Below are positions 1 to 8,674 of a stretch of 64,000 bases of DNA, one piece after another. The stretch comes from Flavobacteriaceae bacterium F08102 (GTDB lineage Bacteria > Bacteroidota > Bacteroidia > Flavobacteriales > Flavobacteriaceae). The position numbers and the translations under genes are program-made. The notes under the pieces were generated by a model. That model saw only the letters and a list, made by a program, of their open reading frames with translations. It was not told the origin of the DNA and did not search any database. The DNA lies in the NCBI GenBank assembly GCA_023015935.1, contig JALKAY010000001.1, forward strand, positions 372,874-436,873, written 5' to 3'. The number at the start of each line of letters is the position of its first letter. The first letter of the stretch is position 1.

Positions 1-82
1 TACTATTAAATGTTGGATTGGAGAAACAGTAAAAGTTCCCACCTATAATTAATTACCAATCAAGTCTAAAAATTCCATACTT

Positions 83-664
83 TTGAATATGGAAAAATTT
101 TTCATAAAATGCATGCTACCATGCCTCTTGCTATTTATTACTTCTTGTGAAAATGATCTTCAAGAGGTACAGGATTTTTTAGCTGAAAAAAACTTACCTA
201 TCGGCGTAGCCGAGAATGTTTATTTAATTCATACAGATTCCGGACGAGTAAAAACTACACTTACTACAGCTATGCTAAAAGATTTTAGTAATCGAGAGAA
301 TCATCCTTATCAAGAATTTCCGAGAGGAATAAAACTTGTTACTTTTGATGAGTTTGGTGATTCTATTACTTTAACCGCAAACCAGGCCATCACATATACT
401 AAGACTGGCATATCCATAGTAAACGGAAATGTAATCGTACAAAATCACAAAGAACGATCAACCCTATTTACTGAACAATTGTTTTGGGATCAAAACACAC
501 ACTATATGTTCACGGAAAAAAAGTTTAGATTAATCCGTGAAAATGGCCCTCACAAAGACACTATCAACGGTATTGGCTTTGAATCAAATGAGGATTTATC
601 AAAAGCTACTTTTAAGGAAATAGATGGTCCTATTTATATTAACGAATCTAACAATAAACCTTAA
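83..664 (+). CDS. lptC: LPS export ABC transporter periplasmic lipoprotein LptC
   Basis: LptC is the bitopic or lipid-anchored periplasmic component that carries lipopolysaccharide from the inner-membrane LptBFG complex to LptA. The 193-residue product starts with a hydrophobic signal ending in a lipobox (ITSC, Cys at residue 22), so here it is probably a lipoprotein, as is usual in Bacteroidota. The rest resembles the LptC/DUF1239 beta-jellyroll (alternating short strands such as DEFGDSITLTANQAITY and NGNVIVQN). The longest frame opens with TTG at 83, but an ATG two codons later (89) is an equally plausible start. It sits 2 bp before a small membrane protein gene and a CBS-domain gene, an arrangement I remember from other flavobacteria. 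Family length is normal. Confidence 0.85.
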   Translation: MNMEKFFIKCMLPCLLLFITSCENDLQEVQDFLAEKNLPIGVAENVYLIHTDSGRVKTTLTTAMLKDFSNRENHPYQEFPRGIKLVTFDEFGDSITLTANQAITYTKTGISIVNGNVIVQNHKERSTLFTEQLFWDQNTHYMFTEKKFRLIRENGPHKDTINGIGFESNEDLSKATFKEIDGPIYINESNNKP

Positions 665-666
665 TT

Positions 667-882
667 ATGACTAAACTATCAAAGTATATTGAAAAAGCTT
701 GGATTATCATTGCTATCATCCTAGTTATTGACGGCATCCTGCAATTAACTAAAGCCACTGAATCTAACGACAAAGCCTATATGATGTTTGCGTTTGCCGC
801 ACTAGCCTGTTTTATGTATTTTTTCAAACGTAATTTTCGTCGTCGTTTTGAGGCTAGGAAGAACGATTCATTAAAAAAATAA
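667..882 (+). CDS. Small two-helix membrane protein, function unknown
   Basis: A 71-residue protein with two predicted membrane helices (about residues 11-27 and 38-53) and a very basic C-terminal tail rich in Arg and Lys, which suggests both ends face the cytoplasm. The gene begins 2 bp after lptC and ends 10 bp before the CBS-domain gene, so the three are almost certainly co-transcribed. I do not recognise a named domain. The tight spacing and ATG start make it a real gene rather than a chance frame. Confidence 0.75.
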   Translation: MTKLSKYIEKAWIIIAIILVIDGILQLTKATESNDKAYMMFAFAALACFMYFFKRNFRRRFEARKNDSLKK

Positions 883-892
883 TCTTTAGGTC

Positions 893-2155
893 TTGGATAT
901 TCAACTGGTCATTATCTTTTTATCTATCCTCTTATCCGCATTTTTCTCCGGTATGGAGATTGCATTTGTTTCGGCGAACAAAATGCATATTGAATTAGAA
1001 AAGAAAAAAGGCACCATTTTAGCCAAAACCCTTTCGAGGCTTACTGGAAACCCATCCAAATTCATCACCACCATGCTCGTGGGCAACAATATAGCGCTTG
1101 TTGTGTATGGCTATTTTATGGGTGATTTATTAATGCCATTTATTAGTCCTTACTTAACAAATCCGTTTTTATCTTTGTTGATTCAAACGATCATTTCTAC
1201 CTTACTGATTTTAATTACTGCAGAATTCTTACCTAAAGCCCTTTTTAGAATCTATGCTAATGAAACATTAAAACTATTCGCAATACCCGCATACATATTC
1301 TACTTACTTTTTTACTTTATAACAGCTTTTATCATATTAATTTCCGATTTTATTTTAAAATTCTTCTTTAACACCAAAGAAGACAATGTTCAAATTGCTT
1401 TTACCAAAGCAGAACTAGGCCATTATATTACTGAACAATTAGAAACAAGTACAGAAGAGGAGGTAGACTCAGAAATTCAAATCTTTCAAAATGCATTAGA
1501 GTTTCACAATGTTAGAGCGCGCGAAGCAATGATTCCTAGAACGGATGTTGTTGCTGTTGAATTACATACCTCAATAAAACAACTCAAACTCTTATTTATT
1601 GAAACTGGTTTGTCTAAAATAATGGTTTATAGAGAATCCATCGATGAAATTATTGGATATGTACATGTTTTTGAACTTTTGAAAAACCCAAAAAATATCA
1701 AATCTATCCTCTTACCCATTGAAATAGTTCCTGAAACAATGATGATTAATGATATTTTAAATGGGCTCACCAAAAAACAAAAAAGTGTGGCTATCGTAAT
1801 TGATGAGTATGGGGGGACTTCTGGACTGATAACAATTGAAGATATTATAGAAGAACTTTTTGGAGATATAGAAGACGAACACGACACCATCGAACTATTA
1901 GAACAACAGCTTAGTGACACCGAATTTGAATTTTCGTCACGTTTAGAAGTTGATTACATCAACGAAACATATCATTTAGATTTACCTGAAAGTGATGCTT
2001 ATGAAACATTAGGAGGTTTAATCGTTGATCACACCGAAAATATCCCCGAACAAAACGAAGTTATAGAAATCGAAAATTATCAATTTACGATTACCAAAGT
2101 TTCGTCAGTAAAAATTGAACAAGTTCATCTTAAGATATTAATAAAAGAAGATTAA
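893..2155 (+). CDS. Hemolysin-family (CorC/HlyC type) CBS-domain membrane protein
   Basis: 420 residues with the order DUF21/CNNM transmembrane domain (residues 1 to about 165, four hydrophobic helices, with an FSGMEIAF motif near residue 20), a pair of CBS domains (about 205-325, containing EAMIPRTDV and the IDEYGGTSGLITIEDI signature), and a C-terminal CorC_HlyC domain (about 345-418). The family is linked to Mg/Co homeostasis; the name hemolysin is historical. GldE of the gliding machinery is a paralogue, but the usual GldE neighbours (mutY, ssb, gldD) are absent, so I do not call it GldE. The reading frame starts with TTG just after a TAGG sequence, and no ATG lies near it. It is probably in an operon with lptC. 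Confidence 0.85.
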   Translation: MDIQLVIIFLSILLSAFFSGMEIAFVSANKMHIELEKKKGTILAKTLSRLTGNPSKFITTMLVGNNIALVVYGYFMGDLLMPFISPYLTNPFLSLLIQTIISTLLILITAEFLPKALFRIYANETLKLFAIPAYIFYLLFYFITAFIILISDFILKFFFNTKEDNVQIAFTKAELGHYITEQLETSTEEEVDSEIQIFQNALEFHNVRAREAMIPRTDVVAVELHTSIKQLKLLFIETGLSKIMVYRESIDEIIGYVHVFELLKNPKNIKSILLPIEIVPETMMINDILNGLTKKQKSVAIVIDEYGGTSGLITIEDIIEELFGDIEDEHDTIELLEQQLSDTEFEFSSRLEVDYINETYHLDLPESDAYETLGGLIVDHTENIPEQNEVIEIENYQFTITKVSSVKIEQVHLKILIKED

Positions 2156-2273
2156 ACTCTAGGCACTGCATTTACTTGTAAAACCCCTTTTTTTATTTAA
2201 ACGGATGTTGTATTTTCGCACACTGAATAAAAACGGGTTAATGCCTGACATATATTATTTAAAACTGTACTAA

Positions 2274-4418
2274 ATGGCCATATTATCTAAAATTAGAGAA
2301 CGTTCTCTTTTCTTAATCATTATTATTGCACTCGCCTTATTCTCATTTGTTATAGGAGATGTATTTACGCGAGGTGGCATGGGAAGTAACGCTACTTCTA
2401 TCGGAGAGATTAATGGCGAGAATATTAGTCGAGAAGAATTTGCAACTCTTGTTGAACAACAACGAACCAATTTTGGCAATCAAGGGACTCAAATGCAATA
2501 TGTTAATAATGCATGGAATACCTTATTACGAGAAAAGATTTATAAAAATCAATTAGAAAAATCAGGTATTTCTTTAGGAGAAAAAGCGGTGTGGGATGAG
2601 CTTATAAGTCAACCTTTTGTTCAAAACAGTCCACAATTTAAAAATCAAGCCGGTATTTTTGACGAAGAAATCTTTAAGGAATATATCGCTTCGTTAAGTG
2701 ATGCTCAAAACGACAACGAGCAAAGCAAAAATGCTTGGTTAAGCTGGTTGGAGTTTGAACGAAATGTAAAATCAAATTTAGAATTACGCACGTACAACAA
2801 TTTGATAAATGCAGGTTTAGGAAGTACCTTAAAGGAAGGTGAACAATATTATATGGATCAAAACACCAAATTAAATTTAGAGTATGTTTTTGTACCATTC
2901 AGCAGTGTTCCTGATAGTTTAGTAAAGGTTACTGATGATGAAATTCGCGCTTATGTTAAAAAGCACCCTTCACAATTTAAATCTGAAGCGAGTAGAAATA
3001 TCAAATTCGTTAAGTTTGAAAACACACCGACAGCAGAAGATGAAGAAGCAATAAAACAATCGGTTGCTGCCCTTATTAAAGATACGGTATTGTACAATAA
3101 AGCGGCTGGTAGTAACATGAATGTTATTGGATTTAGAAACACAAAAAATGTTGAAGATTTTTTTAGAGATCATCAATCAGACACACCTTTAGACAACAAT
3201 TATTACCATAAAAATATGGTGAATTCAATTATCGCCGATACAATTTTCAATATGGCTATAGGTGAAGTTTATGGCCCATATAAAGATGATGGTTATTATA
3301 AAATTTCTAAACTAGTCGACATTAAACAACGCCCTGATTCAGTGCAAACTAGACATATCTTAATTCCATTTGCTGGAGCAATGCGCGTTGACCCAAGTAT
3401 AACTAGATCAAAAACCGACGCGAAAAAAGTAGCTGATAGTCTTTTTGCAATCATTAAAAAAGACAAGTCGAAATTTGCGAAAATTGCCGAAGAAAATTCT
3501 TCTGATGTGACAAGCGCCGTTAAAGGAGGTGATTTAGGTTGGATTGTTTCAACTACGAACTTTACTCCTGAATACAAAGATTTTGCTTTTGACGAGCGAA
3601 AAGGAACTATAGATGTAATCGAATCTCCTTTTGGATACCATATCATAGAAATCCAAGATCAAAGAAATATTGCGAAAGCAGTCAAAATAGCTACATTCTC
3701 TACCAAAATTTACGCATCTGAAGAGACAGAAAGTGTAGTTTACCAAAATGCAGAAAGCTTTACTGCCGCCGTTGAAAATGGAAAATCTTTTGAAGAAGCT
3801 GCTAAAGAAAACGACTTAACCGTACAACCTGTTGTAGGTTTAAAGGCTATGGATGAGCGTGTATCTACACTCAATGTTCAACGTCAGATTGTTACTTGGG
3901 CATTTGATAAAGACACTGAAGAGGGCGATGTTAAACGATTTGACGTAACCAACGGTTATGCTGTAGTAAAATTAGATAAAGCTATCAAAGCCGGTTTAAA
4001 TATTGGTAATTCAACTTCTATCGTACGTCAAAAGCTAATGAATGAGAAAAAAAGTGCTATCATCCGTGAAAAAATGAAAGCGAACGATTTGGCAACCATT
4101 GCCTCTGAAAATAACGTAAGAGTAAATTCTTCTCAAGCTGTTTCTTTGGCAAGTCCAGTGCTTCCAGGAGCTGGTAGAGCAGAAGAGTTAATCACTACAC
4201 TTGTGGGGCTTAATGAAAATCAACTATACAAGGGAATTGAAACTCCAACAGGTGTTTTTGCCGTTAAAATCACAAAGAAAGAACTCCCTGTAGCTTTAGA
4301 CAACTATTCAAGTGCTGCAAAAACGGTATTGAACAAGTATAAAGCTAAGAGTGGAAAAGTATTTACAGTTTTAAAGGATTTGTCTGATATAGAAGACAAT
4401 AGAGCAAGCTTTTACTAA
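2274..4418 (+). CDS. PpiD-like membrane-anchored peptidyl-prolyl isomerase/foldase
   Basis: 714 residues. One N-terminal membrane anchor (about residues 12-30, SLFLIIIIALALFSFVIGDV) is followed by a large SurA_N-like helical chaperone region, then a parvulin-type rotamase domain (about 355-462) with VQTRHILIPF, GGDLGW and SPFGYHIIEI motifs. This domain order is that of PpiD/SurA-type periplasmic folding helpers for outer-membrane proteins, and the length is typical for flavobacteria. The protein likely sits in the inner membrane with the bulk in the periplasm. The next gene encodes an abundant OmpA-type outer membrane protein, a plausible client. A TATTTTCG box at 2211-2218 is a weak candidate -7 promoter element. 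Confidence 0.88.
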   Translation: MAILSKIRERSLFLIIIIALALFSFVIGDVFTRGGMGSNATSIGEINGENISREEFATLVEQQRTNFGNQGTQMQYVNNAWNTLLREKIYKNQLEKSGISLGEKAVWDELISQPFVQNSPQFKNQAGIFDEEIFKEYIASLSDAQNDNEQSKNAWLSWLEFERNVKSNLELRTYNNLINAGLGSTLKEGEQYYMDQNTKLNLEYVFVPFSSVPDSLVKVTDDEIRAYVKKHPSQFKSEASRNIKFVKFENTPTAEDEEAIKQSVAALIKDTVLYNKAAGSNMNVIGFRNTKNVEDFFRDHQSDTPLDNNYYHKNMVNSIIADTIFNMAIGEVYGPYKDDGYYKISKLVDIKQRPDSVQTRHILIPFAGAMRVDPSITRSKTDAKKVADSLFAIIKKDKSKFAKIAEENSSDVTSAVKGGDLGWIVSTTNFTPEYKDFAFDERKGTIDVIESPFGYHIIEIQDQRNIAKAVKIATFSTKIYASEETESVVYQNAESFTAAVENGKSFEEAAKENDLTVQPVVGLKAMDERVSTLNVQRQIVTWAFDKDTEEGDVKRFDVTNGYAVVKLDKAIKAGLNIGNSTSIVRQKLMNEKKSAIIREKMKANDLATIASENNVRVNSSQAVSLASPVLPGAGRAEELITTLVGLNENQLYKGIETPTGVFAVKITKKELPVALDNYSSAAKTVLNKYKAKSGKVFTVLKDLSDIEDNRASFY

Positions 4419-4460
4419 AAAAGAAATAAGCGGATAATCCATTAGATTTCCTTTATTTTA

Positions 4461-4468
4461 TATATTTG
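4461..4468 (+). promoter_or_regulatory. Candidate -7 promoter element for ompA-type gene
   Basis: TATATTTG is an exact match to the Bacteroidota TAnnTTTG -7 consensus, 41 bases before the ATG of the OmpA-family gene. I see no convincing TTG-type -33 box at the expected distance. Confidence 0.5.
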
Positions 4469-4509
4469 TTATTAATAAAAAACCGAAAATTAAATTTAAA
4501 TTTACTAAA

Positions 4510-5868
4510 ATGAAACATTTGAAAAAAGTTTTTTTCGTTTTAATCCTTTGTATTGGATTCAATATAAATGCTCAAGACGAAAATAATCCGTGGTCAATCG
4601 GCTTTGGAATTAATGCTGTCGACTTTTATCCTACGAATGAATTAGGAGGATGGTTTAACGAGTTCGTTAATGTTGACGATCACTATAACATTATACCATC
4701 TATCTCACGTGTTAGAGTAGGTCGTTATTTAGGCCAAGGATTTGGTATTGGCGTTTCTGGTTCCTTAAATAAAATTGACAAAATTGGTGATACAGGCGCT
4801 AGTGATTTATCATATTATGGCGCAGATTTAGACATCAAATATGCCTTAAATAACCTTTGGGGTGGTAAAAAATGGTTTGATCCATTTTTAGCTATCGGAG
4901 GTGGTTATACTTGGGTTGATAACAACGGTGTTGGAACAGCAAATGGTAGTGCTGGATTCAACTTATGGTTATCTGATTTCATCGGATTCAATATCCAATC
5001 TACCTATAAACACTCTTTTGACGCGGACAGAGTTTTACCTCATTTCCAACATGCCCTTGGGTTAGTTATTAAATTTGGAGGTAAAGATACTGACGGTGAT
5101 GGTGTATATGATAAAGATGATGAATGTCCTGAAGTTTTCGGTTTAGAAGCCTTTAACGGTTGTCCTGATACCGATGGTGATGGCATTAAAGACAGCGATG
5201 ACGCATGTCCAGAAACTGCTGGTTTAGCTGCACTTAATGGATGTCCTGATGCAGACGGTGACGGTGTTGCTGATAAAGATGATGAATGTCCTAATGAAAA
5301 AGGAACTGCAGCAAATAACGGTTGTCCTGATGCTGATGGTGATGGTGTTTATGATAAAGATGATAAATGTAAAGATCAAGCAGGACCAAAAGAAAATAAC
5401 GGTTGTCCTTGGCCAGATACTGACGGTGACGGTGTATTAGACAAAGATGATAATTGTATAAATGAAGTTGGACCAGCTTCTAATCAAGGTTGTCCTGAAA
5501 AAGTAATTACTGTAGAAGCGAAAAAACAATTAGATGAATTTGCAAATTCTATCTATTTCAACAGTTCTAAATCTTCATTTAGACCAGGTGTAGCTGAAAA
5601 ATTAGACTTAATTGTTGAAATTATGAAAGAATACAAAGATTCTAAGTTCAGCATTGAAGGTCATACAGACAATTCAGGTCCTGACGCTTTAAATCAAAAA
5701 TTATCTGACTCAAGAGCGAAATCAGTTTTAGATTACTTAGTATCTAAAGGTATCGATCCAAACAGATTAACTTCTAAAGGGTACGGTGAATCTAAACCAA
5801 TTGCTCCAAATAATACAAGAGCAGGAAGAGCTAAAAACAGAAGAGTTGAGATTAAAGTGACTAACTAA
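4510..5868 (+). CDS. OmpA-family outer membrane protein with thrombospondin type 3 repeats
   Basis: 452 residues: a cleavable signal peptide (ending NINAQ, about residue 22), an eight-stranded-barrel-like N-terminal region (about 23-190), five Ca-binding thrombospondin type 3 repeats (about 193-329), and an OmpA C-terminal peptidoglycan-binding domain (about 340-452) with IEGHTDNSG near residue 383 and NRRVEIKV at the end. It probably tethers the outer membrane to peptidoglycan and is likely abundant. It has its own promoter candidate (4461-4468) and a strong terminator 24 bases after the stop, so it is a single-gene transcript. Length and layout are typical of flavobacterial OmpA proteins. 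Confidence 0.93.
   Translation: MKHLKKVFFVLILCIGFNINAQDENNPWSIGFGINAVDFYPTNELGGWFNEFVNVDDHYNIIPSISRVRVGRYLGQGFGIGVSGSLNKIDKIGDTGASDLSYYGADLDIKYALNNLWGGKKWFDPFLAIGGGYTWVDNNGVGTANGSAGFNLWLSDFIGFNIQSTYKHSFDADRVLPHFQHALGLVIKFGGKDTDGDGVYDKDDECPEVFGLEAFNGCPDTDGDGIKDSDDACPETAGLAALNGCPDADGDGVADKDDECPNEKGTAANNGCPDADGDGVYDKDDKCKDQAGPKENNGCPWPDTDGDGVLDKDDNCINEVGPASNQGCPEKVITVEAKKQLDEFANSIYFNSSKSSFRPGVAEKLDLIVEIMKEYKDSKFSIEGHTDNSGPDALNQKLSDSRAKSVLDYLVSKGIDPNRLTSKGYGESKPIAPNNTRAGRAKNRRVEIKVTN
5086..5496 (+). repeat. Five in-frame Asp-rich Ca-binding (TSP3) repeats
   Basis: Five units of 27 residues (the fourth is 29) inside the OmpA gene, each opening D-T/A-D-G-D-G and closing G-C-P. Each unit is about 81 bp, so the DNA is an imperfect tandem repeat able to recombine. 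Asp side chains at fixed spacing and one conserved Cys pair per unit fit thrombospondin type 3 repeats. Confidence 0.85.
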
Positions 5869-5891
5869 TAGCCACTAAACTAAATACAATT

Positions 5892-5923
5892 AAAAGCCAC
5901 TTCATTTTATAGAAGTGGCTTTT
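5892..5923 (+). terminator. Rho-independent terminator after ompA-type gene
   Basis: A perfect 12-bp stem (AAAAGCCACTTC with GAAGTGGCTTTT), an 8-base loop, and a run of T continuing to 5929. It lies 24 bases after the OmpA-family stop codon. Confidence 0.9.
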
Positions 5924-5953
5924 TTTTTTGCTTAAACCTTTGTACATTTCCAG

Positions 5954-8662
5954 GTGCAAAATTTTCTACAACAAGTATTACAAGATTTAAAAACAAATAA
6001 GGTTTCCTTTGAAAACCTCACCATTGTATTGCCTAGTAAAAGAGCTGGTGTATTCTTAAAAAATTACCTTAAACAAAGTACTGCAAATGTTCAAATGCTT
6101 CCTATAATCATTAGTTTGGAGGATTATATCGCAGAATTATCACAACTTGAACTTATAGACAATACCGCTCTTCTTTTTGAATTTTATACCGTCTATAAAA
6201 AAAACGCAACCTATCGGATAGATTCATTTGACCAATTTACCAAATGGGCACATATACTCTTACAAGACTTTAATGAAATTAACCGACATCTCGTTGACGC
6301 CAACGCACTTTTCTCTTACATGAGTGATGTAAAACGAATCGAACAGCTCTTACAAGACCAACCACTTACCAATTTAATTCACAACCAACTTAAGTTTTAT
6401 GAGCAAATGCCATATCTTTTTGAGGGATTAAATCAACGGTTAATTTCACGTAAACTAGCTTATCAAGGATTACAATATAAAGTGGCTGTAGCTAATATTG
6501 ATCAATTTATAAATGACACGACTCGTCAATTTGTTTTTGCTGGATTTAACGCGCTCAACAAAGCAGAAGAACATATTTTTGAAAAATTAAATGCAGCTAA
6601 AAAAGCCTTTTTTTATTGGGATATCGATCAATTTTTTCTCGATAACAACCATAATGCTGCTCTTTTCATCAAAAAATATCTCCACAAATTTAAACAAGGA
6701 ACACAACCATCGTGGATTTCATCCAATTTCAACAAACCGAAAAAAATTCATATAACTGGCGTTCCTAAAAAAATCGGACAAGTAAAACAAGTTGCTACCA
6801 TTTTAGCCAAACTTGAAGGTAAAGAGAAAGACTTTCAACAAACTGCACTGGTATTGGCCGACGAAAACTTACTAAATCCTACCTTAAATGCCCTCCCTAA
6901 GGAAGTTGATCGAGTTAATATTACCATGGGATATGGAATTTCAAACCTCCCTTTAGCTTCTTTTTATCACGTTATTTTCAATATGCACCTACATGCAAAG
7001 GAAGACCAATTTTATTTCAAATCTGTCATAGAGGTCCTACAATACGCAAACCAGTTTAATTTGATTGACTTCAATACCTTTTCAAAGGCTATTGAAACGA
7101 TTAAAAATGACAACTTAATCTATTTAACTGCGAGTCAATTTAAAGCCCTTCATCCAGCTTTAAAGCCTATTGCATTCGTGTTAAATTCTTGGAAAAACAA
7201 CTGCCAAACTTCACTGAATTGTTTGTTGAAAATCACCTCAATGATTCAGCTTCAAAAAACCAATATCATTCAAAAAGAAGCCCATCATGGATTAATTTCC
7301 ATATTACAAACTTTATTAAACTTGAATGAAACATATGGCTATTTAGATTCTATCAAAGTACTTTTTCATTACTATCAACAACTTTTAAGTGCTGAAAAAT
7401 TATCTTTTCAAGGAGAACCACTTTCTGGTTTACAAATTATGGGTATGTTAGAAACGCGGGCATTAGATTTTAAGACCCTAATCATTACGTCTGTAAACGA
7501 GAATATATTACCCGCTGGTAAATCAAACAATTCATTTATTGCCTTTGATATTAAACAAAAATTTAAAATGCCAACCGATATTGAAAAAAATGCCATTTTT
7601 TCATACCACTTTTTTCGATTGTTACAACGTGCAGAACACATTCATCTTTTGTACAATACAGAACCCGATGATTTTGGTTCAGGGGAACAAAGTAGATTTT
7701 TAACCCAACTAATATTTTATAAAAAAAATCAACTAACCAAACAATTAATAAGTCCAAAAGTTTACCCCAATCCTATCCAATTAAAAACATTCAAAAAAGA
7801 CGAGTTTTCATTGAATAAACTTCGGGAAAAAGCCGCAAAAGGGTTTTCTCCCAGTGCCTTAACCACCTACTTACGGAATCCATTGGATTTTTACAAACGC
7901 TATGTATTGAATATCTACGAAGATGATAAAGTAGAAGAATTTATCGCTGCAAATACCTTAGGGACTATTATCCACAATAGTTTAGAACAACTGTATAAAC
8001 CCTACATAGATAAGGTATTGACCAAAAGAAATCTCCGTGATATTATCGAAAAATCAGAATCGGTTATCCACCATTATTTTAAAAAAGAGCACAAATATGG
8101 AAGCCTTACTACCGGTAAAAATTTATTGATATATCATGTAGCAAAACAATTTGTTCAAAATTTTTTAAGGCTAGAACATAAACAAATCCAACAAGGACGC
8201 CAACTAAAAATTCTCGCCCTCGAACAAAAAATACAAATGTCTCTTACCGTTGAGGGATTAGATTTCCCTATTAATTTGATGGGAGAAATTGACCGAGTTG
8301 ATCTCTATGACGGAACCCTACGGATCATCGATTATAAAACGGGTGTTGTAGAACAAGGAGATTTAGTGCTCAAAGATTGGGACACACTCATTGCCGATGA
8401 CAAAAAAAGTAAGGTATTTCAACTATTGACCTATGCCTTAATGTATCGAACAGTACACGGGTTGAATCTGGATGAAACCCCGTTGACCTCAGGAATTCTA
8501 TCATTTAAACGATTAAAAAATGGTTTAATGAAAGTCAATAAAGCGAATACATCCGAAGGTGATCTTGCTAATTTTGAAGCACAATTAAGCGATCTATTAC
8601 TGAAAATCTTTAATCCAGCACTTCCATTTGAAGAAAAAGAACAAAAAACCCTTTCGTTTTAA
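5954..8662 (+). CDS. AddB-like PD-(D/E)XK nuclease/helicase-family protein
   Basis: 902 residues related to the AddB subunit of the AddAB (RexAB) helicase-nuclease, which processes double-strand breaks. The N-terminus has the degenerate nucleotide-binding strand seen in this family (TIVLPSKRAGVFLKNYL). The C-terminus carries a RecB-type nuclease: SPSALTTYLRNPLDFYKRY near residue 635, GEIDRVDLYDG near 777 and IIDYKTG near 790, giving the D...DYK catalytic signature. The Cys residues that bind the 4Fe-4S cluster in Bacillus AddB are not seen: the first is replaced in the RNP tripeptide. It starts with GTG. No AddA partner lies in the window. The gene ends 12 bp from the convergent P-type ATPase gene. 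Confidence 0.85.
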   Translation: MQNFLQQVLQDLKTNKVSFENLTIVLPSKRAGVFLKNYLKQSTANVQMLPIIISLEDYIAELSQLELIDNTALLFEFYTVYKKNATYRIDSFDQFTKWAHILLQDFNEINRHLVDANALFSYMSDVKRIEQLLQDQPLTNLIHNQLKFYEQMPYLFEGLNQRLISRKLAYQGLQYKVAVANIDQFINDTTRQFVFAGFNALNKAEEHIFEKLNAAKKAFFYWDIDQFFLDNNHNAALFIKKYLHKFKQGTQPSWISSNFNKPKKIHITGVPKKIGQVKQVATILAKLEGKEKDFQQTALVLADENLLNPTLNALPKEVDRVNITMGYGISNLPLASFYHVIFNMHLHAKEDQFYFKSVIEVLQYANQFNLIDFNTFSKAIETIKNDNLIYLTASQFKALHPALKPIAFVLNSWKNNCQTSLNCLLKITSMIQLQKTNIIQKEAHHGLISILQTLLNLNETYGYLDSIKVLFHYYQQLLSAEKLSFQGEPLSGLQIMGMLETRALDFKTLIITSVNENILPAGKSNNSFIAFDIKQKFKMPTDIEKNAIFSYHFFRLLQRAEHIHLLYNTEPDDFGSGEQSRFLTQLIFYKKNQLTKQLISPKVYPNPIQLKTFKKDEFSLNKLREKAAKGFSPSALTTYLRNPLDFYKRYVLNIYEDDKVEEFIAANTLGTIIHNSLEQLYKPYIDKVLTKRNLRDIIEKSESVIHHYFKKEHKYGSLTTGKNLLIYHVAKQFVQNFLRLEHKQIQQGRQLKILALEQKIQMSLTVEGLDFPINLMGEIDRVDLYDGTLRIIDYKTGVVEQGDLVLKDWDTLIADDKKSKVFQLLTYALMYRTVHGLNLDETPLTSGILSFKRLKNGLMKVNKANTSEGDLANFEAQLSDLLLKIFNPALPFEEKEQKTLSF

Positions 8663-8674
8663 CCTTGTATTCAT

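Noticed and set aside
2-52. Open frame of 16 codons running into the window's left edge, ending at a TAA
   Set aside because: Too short to assign. Another frame also ends nearby at 32, so the tail of the upstream gene cannot be chosen with confidence.
893-2155. Assignment of the CBS-domain protein as gliding protein GldE
   Set aside because: The domain order fits, but none of the usual gldE neighbours is present and it sits after lptC, so the general hemolysin-family name is safer.
5237-5440. 67-residue frame within the OmpA repeat region
   Set aside because: A frame-shifted shadow of the Asp-rich repeats; its Met/Val-rich composition comes from reading GATGGTGATGGT-type codons out of frame.
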